Shown here: piece after piece, positions 36,167 through 45,436 of the stretch
How the letters are laid out: each line of letters begins with the position of its first letter
How positions within the stretch are numbered: the stretch's first letter is position 1
From: a virus
Virus record (IMG/VR): IMGVR_UViG_3300017727_000006
Location: 1-62,767 of that record
Length of the DNA stretch: 62,767 nucleotides
Reading direction: 5' to 3' (one strand)
Position numbers and translations under genes: made by a program
The notes under the pieces: generated by a model
What the model was told of the DNA's origin: nothing
The model's input: the letters and a program-made list of their open reading frames with translations, nothing else
The model's database searches: none

Positions 36167-36330
36167 GATGGGATATTATTGTAGTTAGTTATGACGGTGC
36201 TGAAAAATATAGGGCATGCCGATTTAATGAAGATAATGTAATAACCAAAGAACAAACCTTTGAAAACAAAATCGAAGCAGAGGTTTATATCGCATACGAA
36301 CAAAAACAGGAACAGAATGAATCCGTTTGA
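36163..36330 (+). CDS. Small protein between genes 44 and 62, unknown
   Basis: The ATG at 36163 overlaps the gene 44 TGA by four bases and gives 55 residues: a beta-rich start (RWDIIVVSYDGAEKYRACRF) and a helical, Glu/Gln-rich end. It resembles no family that I can name. It overlaps the gene 62 start by 14 bases, so it is translated as part of the clamp-loader operon. Confidence 0.62.
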   Translation: MRWDIIVVSYDGAEKYRACRFNEDNVITKEQTFENKIEAEVYIAYEQKQEQNESV

Positions 36331-36700
36331 CTATTTAAAATCTATTAATTCGACCAAGAAAAACATTATGGTCGATGATGTAACTGAAAAAGAATACAGT
36401 CCATTTATTATTAATCGTGGATTGTCATTCTTTCCAGATACGATTTTATATGCTAACGAAATGAATCTAAAACACCACCTAGACCATAGGCTTCAATATG
36501 ATTTTCTTATAAATATAATTAAGAAGAAAAAACGGTTCTCAAAGTGGGTTAAGCCACAAGAGGTTACCGATATCGAAGTCATAAAAGAATATTATGGATA
36601 TAGCGACGAAAAGGCTAAATCTGTTATACAATTATTAAATGATGATAAAATAGAAGAATTGAAACAAAGGATTTATAAAGGTGGAAAACGAAAATATTGA
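36317..36700 (+). CDS. 62: Clamp loader small subunit gp62
   Basis: I choose the ATG at 36317, after CAGGAACAG, giving 127 residues. It begins NPFDYLKSINSTKKNIM and contains YSPFIINRGLSFFPDTILYANEMN and a KKRFSKWVK motif, characteristic of marine gp62. With gp44 it opens and loads the gp45 clamp. RegA starts inside its last codons. Confidence 0.9.
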   Translation: MNPFDYLKSINSTKKNIMVDDVTEKEYSPFIINRGLSFFPDTILYANEMNLKHHLDHRLQYDFLINIIKKKKRFSKWVKPQEVTDIEVIKEYYGYSDEKAKSVIQLLNDDKIEELKQRIYKGGKRKY

Positions 36701-37106
36701 AATAAAAAACTGGTCACCAGCTGATATGCTAGAAGTATCTTTAAACGAACCGGACGATTTTCTTAAAGTACGAGAAACATTAACTCGTATTGGAGTCGCG
36801 TCAAGAAAAGATAACAAACTTTTTCAGTCATGTCATATTTTGCATAAGCAAGGTAGGTACTTTTTAGTACACTTTAAAGAATTATTCTTATTAGATGGTA
36901 AGCCGTCTAATTTAATCGAGAATGATTTACAAAGAAGAAACACAATTGCCACCTTATTGGCTGATTGGGGTTTAATTAGTATAATTAAAAAAGGCCCTGT
37001 AACAGAACTTGCACCATTGAGACAAATTAAGGTTATACCTTTTAAAGAAAAAGCTCATTGGGAATTATGTCCAAAATATAACATTGGTAACTCGAATAAG
37101 CAGTAA
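36681..37106 (+). CDS. regA: Translational repressor RegA
   Basis: A GTG start at 36681 (no ATG fits, and the N-terminus is right from here) gives 141 residues. VSLNEPDDFLKVRETLTRIGVAS and SCHILHKQGRYFLVHFKELFLLDGK are RegA hallmarks. RegA binds AU-rich start sites of early mRNAs and reduces their translation. Its own weak GTG start may keep it low (inference). The order 44-62-regA is conserved. Confidence 0.92.
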   Translation: MENENIEIKNWSPADMLEVSLNEPDDFLKVRETLTRIGVASRKDNKLFQSCHILHKQGRYFLVHFKELFLLDGKPSNLIENDLQRRNTIATLLADWGLISIIKKGPVTELAPLRQIKVIPFKEKAHWELCPKYNIGNSNKQ

Positions 37107-37112
37107 AAGTCT

Positions 37113-37120
37113 TATAAATA
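37113..37120 (+). promoter_or_regulatory. Late promoter TATAAATA upstream of the 299-residue virion protein gene
   Basis: Exact late element preceded by CT, followed by a normal leader with TAGGAG. Confidence 0.75.
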
Positions 37121-37142
37121 ATAGTAAATTATAGGAGATTAA

Positions 37143-38042
37143 ATGAGTACACTAACAACAAATGGTTCATTAGCATTTTCTGAAATAGAACTTGAGTACG
37201 ATGTATATCAAGGTTCTTCACCGTTCGGAATAAATGGCTATTATGATGCAGACCCGTATCATGATGTACCAGTTTCTGGAACTATTAGCGTAGATGATAT
37301 GCGCGGTACAAGTAAACAAACTGTTAGAATAGAAGCTGGAGAATCCAGCGACAGTGCTACACGATATGGATTTAGTGAATATCAAGGAAGTTCATATTAC
37401 GTAGCTGAAAGCGGAGAATCAGCTGCTGCATTTGGAACCGAAAGTAGAACAGCTGACGTTTTAACAGATACAACAGATATTAGAGGTATAGTTGCTGAGT
37501 TGTCTGGTTATATGGGAGGCCAAGCCACGCAAAGTGCTAGTGCAGGTAGTACAGTCGCAGGAAGTGGTGTTAATCTTTTAATATCTATTAATACTTCAAC
37601 GACCAGTGGGTGGAGCAACTGTTCAGCATTTTGTGATAGTCTACCACACGCACCTGGAAGCGTATACAATCCATGGGGCGGAGGAACATCTTCAACCTAT
37701 CAAGTAGCAGATGGATATGGCTATGCCACTACACAAACTAGTGCAAATACTGTATACACATTCGCTAGACAAGCATATGGGACTTTACCAGCTGGCCAGT
37801 CAGGGACACAAACAACTGGATATTTTGATTTGTATCATACCAAAGCTTTATCTAACACAAACCCAAGCGCTTACGGTATACACTATTCAAATGCATGGAA
37901 TTCAAGATACAATTGGGTGGCCAACTCATTTTTTACAGGCCATCAAAACAAATATAAACATGCCGCACAAATGCTTTATTCTGGAGCTCGAGCTGACGAA
38001 CTGACAGGCTCAGGTAATGAAGTATACTTTTATTTTTATTAA
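37143..38042 (+). CDS. Putative virion protein, Ser/Gly/Tyr-rich
   Basis: The 299-residue protein begins with a short module (GSLAFSEIE, then VPVSGTISVDDMRG) of the kind seen at the start of many T4-like marine tail or fibre proteins (ISFSDF-like). The remainder is rich in Ser, Gly, Thr, Tyr and Asn with few charges, typical of beta-structured fibre or decoration proteins. It has a late promoter and TAGGAG, and the next gene resembles a tail-fibre assembly protein. I infer a structural role; function is unproven. Confidence 0.6.
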   Translation: MSTLTTNGSLAFSEIELEYDVYQGSSPFGINGYYDADPYHDVPVSGTISVDDMRGTSKQTVRIEAGESSDSATRYGFSEYQGSSYYVAESGESAAAFGTESRTADVLTDTTDIRGIVAELSGYMGGQATQSASAGSTVAGSGVNLLISINTSTTSGWSNCSAFCDSLPHAPGSVYNPWGGGTSSTYQVADGYGYATTQTSANTVYTFARQAYGTLPAGQSGTQTTGYFDLYHTKALSNTNPSAYGIHYSNAWNSRYNWVANSFFTGHQNKYKHAAQMLYSGARADELTGSGNEVYFYFY

Positions 38043-38051
38043 GGAGAAATT

Positions 38052-38582
38052 ATGATAACATATACAATTGAAAAAGTAGATTTAATTAATAAGCAAGTAC
38101 TTGTTAAATACCAAAATGAGGGACACAATGATTGGTATAGAAAAATGGGTTTACCAGATAGTTTTGACGATGACTATTTACACGCCCTTGCAGAAAAAAA
38201 TGCTTCAGTAGCTGCAAAATGGTGGAAAAAAACTAAAGGTGTTGTAGATAATTATGTAGTTGCTGAACCTACTAAAACAATTAAAGAAATTGTTCTTTCA
38301 GATGAACCAGATTTTGACCCACAAGTTTCTGACTTAACATGGGAATGGACTGAAGATGCTACTACTAAATATAAAACATATACAGTTACAGAAAAATCAC
38401 CTGAAGACATGGCTTTTCAAATTAGAGAAAGAAGAAATCAAGAGATTGGTATAACTGATATTTTTGCTTTATCAGATAGAACAATGAGTGATGAAATGAA
38501 AGCTTATAGAAAAGCTTTAAGAGATATCACTAAACAGGAAACTTTTCCAAATAGTGTTGTTTGGCCAATCTACCCAATTTAG
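38052..38582 (+). CDS. Tail fibre assembly/chaperone-like protein
   Basis: The 176-residue protein has a C-terminal motif RERRNQEIGITDIFALSD, then YRKALRDITKQ and FPNSVVWP, which matches the phage tail assembly chaperone pattern (R-N-x-x-L...TDW...YRQALRD...P...WP). The first half is unassigned and has no membrane segment. Such proteins help fold or attach fibres encoded beside them. AAGGAG precedes the ATG; translation is probably coupled to the 37143 gene. Confidence 0.75.
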   Translation: MITYTIEKVDLINKQVLVKYQNEGHNDWYRKMGLPDSFDDDYLHALAEKNASVAAKWWKKTKGVVDNYVVAEPTKTIKEIVLSDEPDFDPQVSDLTWEWTEDATTKYKTYTVTEKSPEDMAFQIRERRNQEIGITDIFALSDRTMSDEMKAYRKALRDITKQETFPNSVVWPIYPI

Positions 38583-38590
38583 GATTTAAT

Positions 38591-39712
38591 ATGTCAGCTA
38601 AGAAGCTAGGATTCTATGTATTAATTACACGAGGCGTTGCCGCAATGAAAAGGCATAAGCGCATGTGGGACGGTAGTCAAAGTCAAACACTCGATAAGTC
38701 AGAAGTAAAATTTGTAATTAATACAAGAAATGATAATTTTAAAGCCACTGCTACAGAATGGCTTGATTCAGAAGGGATATCTTGGGTATCTACAAAAAGT
38801 AATGGAGGACCTTCAAAAGGTAAAAACTCTGTTCTTACTGAATTTTTAAAATCTGACGATGACTATATGGTAATGATAGATGGTGATGACTTTTTAACAC
38901 CTCATGGAATTTACTTATATAAAGCACTTGCAAATCCAGAAGCACATGCTACAGCAGCTGGTGCACCTGATGATTGGGTAAGGCCTACACCTCCAGATGT
39001 AATTTCAATAGAAAACCAATATGGTATTATTCCAAACGAAGGTTATAGTTGGCACATGCGATGGGACGATGCAATAAGGTCATCACACCGACATGCATTA
39101 GACCCTAATAATCAAGAACACATTGCCGGACGTGGATATAGATGTTTCTTAAGGCCCCAGGGCTGGTGGGATTGGGCCATGGCCGGAAATTGGATTGAAA
39201 AAGGAAGTCCATACTTAACACTGTTATCTGATGCTCACCAAGAATTAACAAAATACGAACATGATTATGTTAATGGCTGTGAATCACATAATAGAGTCAC
39301 ATGGTATTCTCGTAAAGCAGTAGAATATGCACAGTTTCCAGAAGATTTGCTAGTAGGTGAAGACGTAATTAATTACCTAGAAGTAAAAGACGCTGGCAAA
39401 AAAGGTTTACTAGACGTAAGAGCTATGAATGACCTTTATCCAACTTATGTTTATGACCAAAGAATAGGCGGAATTGTATCATTAGCAAATGATAAAAACC
39501 ATGGTCGTGGATGGTTAGATTGGATGACTGTTTTTATTCAGTATTTTAAAAGATACGAAGCAGCTGGAAAATTGCATCACATCGATGATTATCTAATCCC
39601 TTGGATTGACTTACCTTATTGGCCAGATGGATATAAACCCGATACTTTAAATTTAGTACAATTCCCTCAACCTTCAACATCGTGGGAAAAATATTTTGGT
39701 CCTAGAGACTAA
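38591..39712 (+). CDS. GT-A glycosyltransferase (family 2-like)
   Basis: I choose the ATG at 38591, which has AGGA upstream, giving 373 residues. The motif GPSKGKNSVLTEFLK followed by MVMIDGDDFLTPHG is the GT-A nucleotide-sugar/metal site. A distal GEDVINYLEV could hold the catalytic acid. The protein lacks signal peptide or membrane segments, so it is cytosolic. It follows putative fibre and assembly genes under the same late promoter, so a virion glycan is a reasonable guess; host surface or DNA are other options. Confidence 0.72.
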   Translation: MSAKKLGFYVLITRGVAAMKRHKRMWDGSQSQTLDKSEVKFVINTRNDNFKATATEWLDSEGISWVSTKSNGGPSKGKNSVLTEFLKSDDDYMVMIDGDDFLTPHGIYLYKALANPEAHATAAGAPDDWVRPTPPDVISIENQYGIIPNEGYSWHMRWDDAIRSSHRHALDPNNQEHIAGRGYRCFLRPQGWWDWAMAGNWIEKGSPYLTLLSDAHQELTKYEHDYVNGCESHNRVTWYSRKAVEYAQFPEDLLVGEDVINYLEVKDAGKKGLLDVRAMNDLYPTYVYDQRIGGIVSLANDKNHGRGWLDWMTVFIQYFKRYEAAGKLHHIDDYLIPWIDLPYWPDGYKPDTLNLVQFPQPSTSWEKYFGPRD

Positions 39713-39719
39713 TTAACAC

Positions 39720-39748
39720 TGTACAAATCAATTAAAACCTGGTATAAT
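39720..39748 (+). promoter_or_regulatory. Early/middle promoter before hsp20
   Basis: AACACTGTACAAA and CTGGTATAATA, spacer 17. Together with the late element 23 bases downstream, this gives the Hsp20 gene both early and late promoters. Confidence 0.82.
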
Positions 39749-39770
39749 ACACATATAAGATAAAAAATCT

Positions 39771-39778
39771 TATAAATA
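39771..39778 (+). promoter_or_regulatory. Late promoter TATAAATA before hsp20
   Basis: Exact late element preceded by CT; followed six bases later by the leader hairpin. Confidence 0.75.
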
Positions 39779-39783
39779 AAACC

Positions 39784-39806
39784 GAGATGCCGGATAACCG
39801 GGTCTC
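39784..39806 (+). ncRNA. Leader hairpin of the hsp20 late transcript
   Basis: GAGA pairs with TCTC around TG-CCGG-ATAA-CCGG-G. It shares the ATGCCG...CGGGT core with the hairpin at 34548-34574, and the outer stem differs by compensating changes. Confidence 0.62.
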
Positions 39807-39847
39807 ATAATATTAATAACCCTTGCTTAATAATAGGAGGAAATAAG

Positions 39848-40303
39848 ATGGTTAGAAATACTTTGAACGTACCTCGTTCACTTTTTGTAGGCTTTGAAGG
39901 CCTGTTCGATGAACTAGAAAGGATTCACACATCCGCTAGGTCAGGGAATGACAATTACCCACCACACAACATCGTGAAAGTCGATGAGGAACAATTCCTT
40001 ATCGAGATGGCTGTTGCTGGATTTACTAAAGATGATGTTGAACTTGAAGTCAAGGATGGCATTCTTAAGGTAAGAGGTAAAGTTGAAAATGACGAACGTG
40101 AATATGCTTATAAAGGTATATCATCCCGCAAATTTGAGAAGAGCTTCCGTCTCTCAGAATTTGTCGTAATAGATGGTGCCGATTTAGAGAACGGAATACT
40201 AGTGGTGTATGCCAGAGTAGAGGTTCCCGAGGAAAGGCGTCCTAGGAAGATTCAAATAGGGTCTGCTGGGGCATCAAAGAAGAAGGAATTTATTCAAGAA
40301 TAG
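39848..40303 (+). CDS. Small heat-shock protein Hsp20/IbpA-like
   Basis: The 151-residue protein has an alpha-crystallin domain: NIVKVDEEQFLIEMAVAGFTKDDVELEVKDGILKVRGK, and FEKSFRLSEFVVIDGADLENGILVV as in IbpA. Phage Hsp20 is a known core feature of marine T4-like phages and holds unfolding proteins for refolding, perhaps scaffold or capsid. TAGGAGG lies seven bases before the ATG. Dual early and late promoters indicate expression through infection. The long motif is quoted only to show the domain at residues about 41-78 and 98-122. Confidence 0.93.
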   Translation: MVRNTLNVPRSLFVGFEGLFDELERIHTSARSGNDNYPPHNIVKVDEEQFLIEMAVAGFTKDDVELEVKDGILKVRGKVENDEREYAYKGISSRKFEKSFRLSEFVVIDGADLENGILVVYARVEVPEERRPRKIQIGSAGASKKKEFIQE

Positions 40304-40364
40304 ATTCTGGTGAGCAGCGAAAACCTAGTAGATAAGTAATAAACTTTTTTACTGGAGAACAGCA

Positions 40365-40505
40365 ATGAAAGCACTTATGCATTTCGTAGAAAAACACGAG
40401 GACATTGCGGAGGCCCTAGGAGGAGTAACTATCATGTTACTAACAGGAGGAGCAATATTAGGTATTGCACCGTCCATTATACTCATGACTAGTCAAAACT
40501 TCTAG
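40365..40505 (+). CDS. 46-residue single-span membrane protein
   Basis: The ATG at 40365 follows TGGAGAAC. The product has an amphipathic charged head (MKALMHFVEKHEDIAEAL) and one hydrophobic span (about 20-41) rich in Gly, Ile and Leu, ending SQNF. It is cotranscribed with hsp20 and followed by a strong terminator. Size and topology would suit a holin-like or small membrane regulator, but nothing more specific is supported. Confidence 0.68.
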   Translation: MKALMHFVEKHEDIAEALGGVTIMLLTGGAILGIAPSIILMTSQNF

Positions 40506-40526
40506 CTTCCAATTGAAAACTCATGC

Positions 40527-40556
40527 GGGGGGAGAGCAGTCTCCCTCCACTTTTTT
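40527..40556 (+). terminator. Intrinsic terminator before the polymerase gene
   Basis: GGGGGGAGA pairs with TCTCCCTCC (one G-T) around GCAG, followed by AC and six T. Confidence 0.88.
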
Positions 40557-40566
40557 CAAAAAACAC

Positions 40567-40595
40567 TGTACAAACCTATGATAGTATGGTATAAT
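40567..40595 (+). promoter_or_regulatory. Early/middle promoter before gene 43
   Basis: AAACACTGTACAAA and TATGGTATAATA, spacer 17, directly after the terminator. Confidence 0.84.
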
Positions 40596-40620
40596 ATATA
40601 ATATACAAGGTGACAATTAT

Positions 40621-43143
40621 ATGATGAAATTCTACACAAACGTATCCCGATATGGCAATATGCTATTATATCGTGGTTATGAAAATGGAAAACGTGTAAC
40701 ACAAAAAATCAAATACGGTCCGAAACTATATGTTTCAACAAACCGTCCAACATCATGGAAAGCACTTGACGGAACTCCAGTCGGAGAAGTCAGATTTGAA
40801 TCCATGCGAGAAGCCAAAGATTGGATTGGCGTAAACAAAGATGTAGCTGGTAGAGATATCTTTGGAAACACTCGTTATATTTCTACCTTTATTAACGATG
40901 AATTCCCTGGACAGATTGAATTCAATCGTAATCTAATTAACGTAACAACAATCGACATCGAGGTCGCATCAGACGACGGATTCCCAGAGCCAGATAGAGC
41001 AGACAATGTCATTACAGCTATTACTATCAAAAACAATATCGATAATACTTACTACGTCTGGGGACTCGGTGATTATAATGTTGAAAATACTATTATGAAA
41101 ACCCACCGTGTGGTCTATAAAAGATTCGAACAAGAATCTAGTTTGTTAATTGATTTTATTGGCCATTGGGATTCAACAACACATTCACCAGATGTTATTA
41201 CTGGTTGGAATACAAGATTCTTTGATATTCCATATTTACATAACAGAATTCTAAAACTTCTTGGCGAACAATTCTCTAAGCGACTAAGTCCTTGGGGAAT
41301 GATTGAACGTAGAGAAATTACTAAACAAGGCAGAACACAAGTTGCTTATGAATTAAAAGGTATATCTAATATGGATTACCTAGAGCTATTCATTAAGTTT
41401 GGTTACTCATACGGTGCTCAAGAATCTTACAAACTCGACCATATTGCAAATGTCGTACTTGGCGAAAAGAAATTGTCATACGAAGAATATGGTTCAATTT
41501 ACAGTTTATATAAAAACGATTTCCAAAAGTTTATTGATTATAATATCAAAGACGTTGAGTTGGTTGATAGACTAGAAGATAAGATGGGACTTATTACTCT
41601 TGCAATGACAATCGCATATAAAGCAGGTGTAAACTATTCTGATACTTTTGGCACAACTGCTATATGGGACACAATCATTTATCGTAAATTGACAGATAAT
41701 AAAATGGTTGTTCCATTCTCAGAAGATAAAACAAAAACTAATTATCCTGGTGGTTTCGTAAAAGACCCATTGGTTGGTATTCATGACAACGTGGTCAGCT
41801 TCGACCTCAACTCACTATATCCTTCTATCATTATGCAATACAATATGTCACCTGAAACTATTGCAGATGGAGAAGTTACTAAAGTTGATATCGAAGCTGT
41901 CCTCACCAAATCACAAAACATCGACAATAAAGGCAAAGCCCTAGCCGCAAATGGACAATACTTCAGAACAGAAAAGCAAGGTATTCTTCCAGCGATTATT
42001 GACGACATGTATAACGAAAGGGTTGGCATTAAAAGGGAAATGATTAATGCTCAAAAGAAATTACAAAAGGTAGATAAAAATGATAAACAAGAGCTTTACT
42101 CGATTGAAAGGGAAATTTCACTGTCCGAGAATAGACAGATGGCAATTAAAATTCTTCTTAATTCTCTCTATGGTGCTATGGGGAATAAATACTTTAGATT
42201 CTTTGACCAGAGAATCGCAGAAGCAATTACACTCACCGGACAACTTACAATACGATGGGCCGAATATGCAATCAACGCCCACCTCAATAAAACCTTGCGA
42301 AAAGGAAAAACCTGGAAAGACTATGTCCTCGCAATCGACACAGATTCATTGTATGTATGCCTAGATGATTTAGTAAAAGCAATCAATCCACCTAATCCTA
42401 TCGACTTCCTTGATAAAGTCTGTGCACAAAATCTAGAGCCAGTACTCGAAAAGTCATATGACGAATTATATTCTATGTTTGGTGGCATTGATAATCGTAT
42501 GGTAATGAAACGAGAAGCTATTGCAGACAAAGGATTGTGGACGGCTAAAAAGCGATATATTCTAAACGTCCATGATAACGAAGGTGTTCGATATGCTGAA
42601 CCTAAACTCAAGATTATGGGTATTGAAGCTATTAAATCGTCAACACCTGAGCCATGTCGTGATGCTCTTAAACAGATATTCAAAGTTATTATGAGTGGTA
42701 ACGAAAGCCAAACTCAACAAGCTATTGACCATTTTAAAAATTACTTTAATACATTACAGCCACATGAAATTGCATTCCCTCGTGGCGTATCCAAAGTTAG
42801 AGAATACAAAGGTAATACAACTATTTACAGAAAAGGTACACCAATCCATGTCAGAGGCTCATTATTATACAACAGCCAAGTTGATGACCTTTCATTAAAT
42901 AAAAAATACACAAAAATCAAAAACGGCGAAAAGATTAAATTCGTCTATTTGAAAACGCCAAATCGTATACATGAAAATGTAATCGCATTCCCTGATTACT
43001 TACCAGACGAATTTGGTTTACACAAATATATTGACTTTGAATTGCAATTCCAAAAAACATTCTTGGACCCAATTCAACCAGTATTGGATGCTGTAGGGTG
43101 GTCACCTGAAGAGATATCTACATTGGAGGATTTCTTTGGATAA
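40621..43143 (+). CDS. 43: DNA polymerase gp43 (family B)
   Basis: The 840-residue enzyme has 3'-5' exonuclease motifs ([29 protein letters not shown], and [12 protein letters not shown]), polymerase motif [17 protein letters not shown], motif [20 protein letters not shown] and motif C IDTDSLYV. The C-terminus has a clamp-binding-like EDFFG end. An AAGGTGA sequence precedes the ATG. Length is normal for marine T4-like phages. Confidence 0.96.
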   Translation: MMKFYTNVSRYGNMLLYRGYENGKRVTQKIKYGPKLYVSTNRPTSWKALDGTPVGEVRFESMREAKDWIGVNKDVAGRDIFGNTRYISTFINDEFPGQIEFNRNLINVTTIDIEVASDDGFPEPDRADNVITAITIKNNIDNTYYVWGLGDYNVENTIMKTHRVVYKRFEQESSLLIDFIGHWDSTTHSPDVITGWNTRFFDIPYLHNRILKLLGEQFSKRLSPWGMIERREITKQGRTQVAYELKGISNMDYLELFIKFGYSYGAQESYKLDHIANVVLGEKKLSYEEYGSIYSLYKNDFQKFIDYNIKDVELVDRLEDKMGLITLAMTIAYKAGVNYSDTFGTTAIWDTIIYRKLTDNKMVVPFSEDKTKTNYPGGFVKDPLVGIHDNVVSFDLNSLYPSIIMQYNMSPETIADGEVTKVDIEAVLTKSQNIDNKGKALAANGQYFRTEKQGILPAIIDDMYNERVGIKREMINAQKKLQKVDKNDKQELYSIEREISLSENRQMAIKILLNSLYGAMGNKYFRFFDQRIAEAITLTGQLTIRWAEYAINAHLNKTLRKGKTWKDYVLAIDTDSLYVCLDDLVKAINPPNPIDFLDKVCAQNLEPVLEKSYDELYSMFGGIDNRMVMKREAIADKGLWTAKKRYILNVHDNEGVRYAEPKLKIMGIEAIKSSTPEPCRDALKQIFKVIMSGNESQTQQAIDHFKNYFNTLQPHEIAFPRGVSKVREYKGNTTIYRKGTPIHVRGSLLYNSQVDDLSLNKKYTKIKNGEKIKFVYLKTPNRIHENVIAFPDYLPDEFGLHKYIDFELQFQKTFLDPIQPVLDAVGWSPEEISTLEDFFG

Positions 43144-43147
43144 ACAC

Positions 43148-43176
43148 TGTACATTTATTAATAAGTATGGTATAAT
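43148..43176 (+). promoter_or_regulatory. Early/middle promoter before the 43198 gene
   Basis: AAACACTGTACA and TATGGTATAATA, spacer 17. It begins four bases after the gene 43 stop. Confidence 0.84.
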
Positions 43177-43197
43177 ACTACAAAATGGAGAAAACTT

Positions 43198-43512
43198 ATG
43201 AAAGAACTAAAAACTGAACAACTTCTAGTAAGACTCGTATCAGGAGAAGAAATTGTTGGTGATGTTACATTAGGAACTGATTCACTTACAATTGAAAACG
43301 GTTATAACCTATTGCCAGGTGGTGAAGGTAAAATCGCTTTTATTCCTTTTATGGCTTACACAGAAGCACACAAAGGCGTTACAATTAGTAACAAACACGT
43401 ATTATTTACGGTAAAACCAGTTGGCCAACTTGCTGACCAGGTTAACCAAATGTCAGGTAAAAAAGGACCATCAATCCAAGTACCTAACAAGGATATCATA
43501 GTACCAAAATGA
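43198..43512 (+). CDS. Sm-like/SH3-barrel conserved phage protein
   Basis: The 104-residue protein reads LLVRLVSGEEIVGDVTLGTDSLTIEN, then IAFIPFMAYTEAHKGVTISNKHVLFTVKPV. This is the same small-barrel pattern (K-L-x-S-G-E-E-I-x-G) as the 25817 product. Proteins of this type recur in cyanophages beside polymerase or late-regulation genes and may bind RNA, but no function is established. It has its own promoter and overlaps the next gene by four bases. Confidence 0.68.
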   Translation: MKELKTEQLLVRLVSGEEIVGDVTLGTDSLTIENGYNLLPGGEGKIAFIPFMAYTEAHKGVTISNKHVLFTVKPVGQLADQVNQMSGKKGPSIQVPNKDIIVPK

Positions 43513-44138
43513 TAAAAACAATTGAACATGTAACAGATTGGATAAAGGCAGACGAAGTACCTACGCTATCAGTTCCTCAATATGAAGAATGGGTAACAGA
43601 ATATGGCAAATTTACTGGTTCTAAAGACCCAGGAGGAAATCAAATCCATGGGGTATATCAATGGGCACATAAAAACGATTTAGAAAAAATTGGCGAAAAA
43701 GTTATTCACGGAGACATTGGATATATCGGAACCGCGCTTAGAGATATTATTGGTAGAACAAGAGCAGTCACTGTACCAAAGGGAGCACATCCAATTAAGA
43801 TGCTTTTGGCAGCAGGTGATTATGATGTTGAAGACTTAAGAGTTAGATATCTATTTATTAAGAATGCAGCTGATACAGTTAAGTTTGCTAATGGTCGAAA
43901 GCTCGAGACATATTTACATGACGAAATGGATAAAAAATTTGGTTATAGATATAAGTGGGTAAATGCTCAACTGAGTAACGATAATAAACACAATTATGTT
44001 TTAAAGAATTGGAGAGAACTTACATATATGCAAGCAATAAAGATTCTACCAGAAGTAATTGAGATAACAAAACTATTAGGTGCAAATCATATTGCATCAG
44101 AAGTAGAACAAATAGTTAATGGAGACTATAATGAGTAA
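43509..44138 (+). CDS. Unknown protein, possibly GIY-YIG nuclease-like
   Basis: The 209-residue protein contains HGVYQW, then after about 20 residues GDIGYIGTA with an Arg 10 residues later (IGRTR). The order and spacing recall the GIY-YIG nuclease domain, but the catalytic pattern is not complete enough for a firm call. The C-terminal half is helical with HNYVLKNW. It is translationally coupled to both flanking genes in the operon after gene 43. Confidence 0.5.
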   Translation: MIKTIEHVTDWIKADEVPTLSVPQYEEWVTEYGKFTGSKDPGGNQIHGVYQWAHKNDLEKIGEKVIHGDIGYIGTALRDIIGRTRAVTVPKGAHPIKMLLAAGDYDVEDLRVRYLFIKNAADTVKFANGRKLETYLHDEMDKKFGYRYKWVNAQLSNDNKHNYVLKNWRELTYMQAIKILPEVIEITKLLGANHIASEVEQIVNGDYNE

Positions 44139-44541
44139 AGATTGGGTAAAAGACATATCAGATATGCACTACAAATATGGCGTAAAGATGTGGATGCACA
44201 AGAATAAAGACGATGCTGAAAAGCTACGTAAGTATCTAGAATTTAGAGTTAAGTTTATAAGAGAAGAACTAATGGAAACAGAAGCAGCTCTTACAAATAA
44301 TGACCCAGAAGAAATTGTCGATGGATTAATTGATTTATGTGTTGTTGCTATTGGTACACTTGACGCATTCGGGATTGACCCATATAAAGCATGGGACGAA
44401 GTACTCAAAGCAAATCTTTCAAAAGAAGTAGGTGTAAAAGAATCTAGGCCAAATCCACTTGGATTGCCAGATTTAATTAAACCAGAAGGCTGGGAGGGTC
44501 CAGACCACAGCGGTAATCATGGTTTCTTTAACAATATTTGA
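44131..44541 (+). CDS. MazG-like nucleotide pyrophosphohydrolase
   Basis: I choose the ATG at 44131, with GGAG seven bases upstream, giving 136 residues. The pattern FIREELMETEAAL, then DPEEIVDGLIDLCVVAIGTLDAFGID, provides the E-x-x-E and E-x-x-D metal-binding helices of all-alpha NTP pyrophosphatases (MazG/PRA-PH family). Phage MazG proteins are thought to alter nucleotide or alarmone pools, and substrate choice cannot be told here. Confidence 0.78.
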   Translation: MSKDWVKDISDMHYKYGVKMWMHKNKDDAEKLRKYLEFRVKFIREELMETEAALTNNDPEEIVDGLIDLCVVAIGTLDAFGIDPYKAWDEVLKANLSKEVGVKESRPNPLGLPDLIKPEGWEGPDHSGNHGFFNNI

Positions 44542-45436
44542 TTCGATATACGATAACAAAACTGAAAAACGAATGGACTACAATTCATTCGATGAGTTTG
44601 AGCAAGTTTTATATCGTTTAGCAGAACAGAAAAAGTATCTTAAGAAAAAAGATGCACCTTTAATTAGTCCAGCAATTTATAAGACCGAAACTACTCGAGC
44701 AAATTCCAATGTCACGGGCTGGGGTGGTTTCGGCATCCTTGATATTGATGACTATGATGGTGATGTAAAAGATATCGAAAAGAAATATTCTCAATACAGA
44801 TATGTTTGTTATTCAACAGCATCATCTACTATAGAAAAACCAAAGTTTCGTTTAGTATTTCCACTAACTGAAGCTGTTCCAGCAGATAAAATCAAACACT
44901 TTTGGTATGCATTAAATAAAGAGATAGGAGATATCGCAGATGCACAAACTAAAGACTTATCCAGAATGTACTACGTACCAAGTCAATACGACGGAGCTTT
45001 CAATTTCATATTCTCACATGATGGAAAACTTATGGAACCAATGGCACTCATGGAAAAACACAGATACGTTGTACCAAATGAATCATTTTTCGATAAGCTA
45101 CCAGATGCAATCAAAAAGGGACTCATCGAACACAGAAAAGGACAACTTAACAACACTAACTATTCTTGGACCGGATATATGGACTGTCCTTTTGTAAACA
45201 AAAATCAAGTTGAAGAATATAAAACAATTAATGGAACTGGCTGGTATAGTAAAATGTATCAGATTATGGTATCGACTGCAGGTAATGCTATGTCTAAAGG
45301 ATATCCAATTACATCAAAAGAAATCGAGTATCTCTGTAGAGATTTAGATAATGATACTGGTAATTGGTATTCAAAAAGAGATATTGGTAGAGAAGCTGAG
45401 AGAGCTATAGAGTTCGTTTTTAGGAATAATATTTAA
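44519..45436 (+). CDS. Primase-related protein (archaeo-eukaryotic primase-like)
   Basis: The 305-residue protein has GGFGILDIDDYDGD (acidic D-x-D-type strand), CYSTASSTIEKPKFRLVFPL, and LSRMYYVPSQYDG, an order of motifs found in AEP-superfamily primase/polymerase domains of viruses and plasmids. A helical C-terminal part (PITSKEIEYLCRDLD) resembles the PriCT-type extension. T4 uses the unrelated DnaG-type gp61, which is not seen in this window. The primase assignment is moderate; ATG overlaps the MazG gene by 23 bases. Confidence 0.55.
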   Translation: MVSLTIFDSIYDNKTEKRMDYNSFDEFEQVLYRLAEQKKYLKKKDAPLISPAIYKTETTRANSNVTGWGGFGILDIDDYDGDVKDIEKKYSQYRYVCYSTASSTIEKPKFRLVFPLTEAVPADKIKHFWYALNKEIGDIADAQTKDLSRMYYVPSQYDGAFNFIFSHDGKLMEPMALMEKHRYVVPNESFFDKLPDAIKKGLIEHRKGQLNNTNYSWTGYMDCPFVNKNQVEEYKTINGTGWYSKMYQIMVSTAGNAMSKGYPITSKEIEYLCRDLDNDTGNWYSKRDIGREAERAIEFVFRNNI

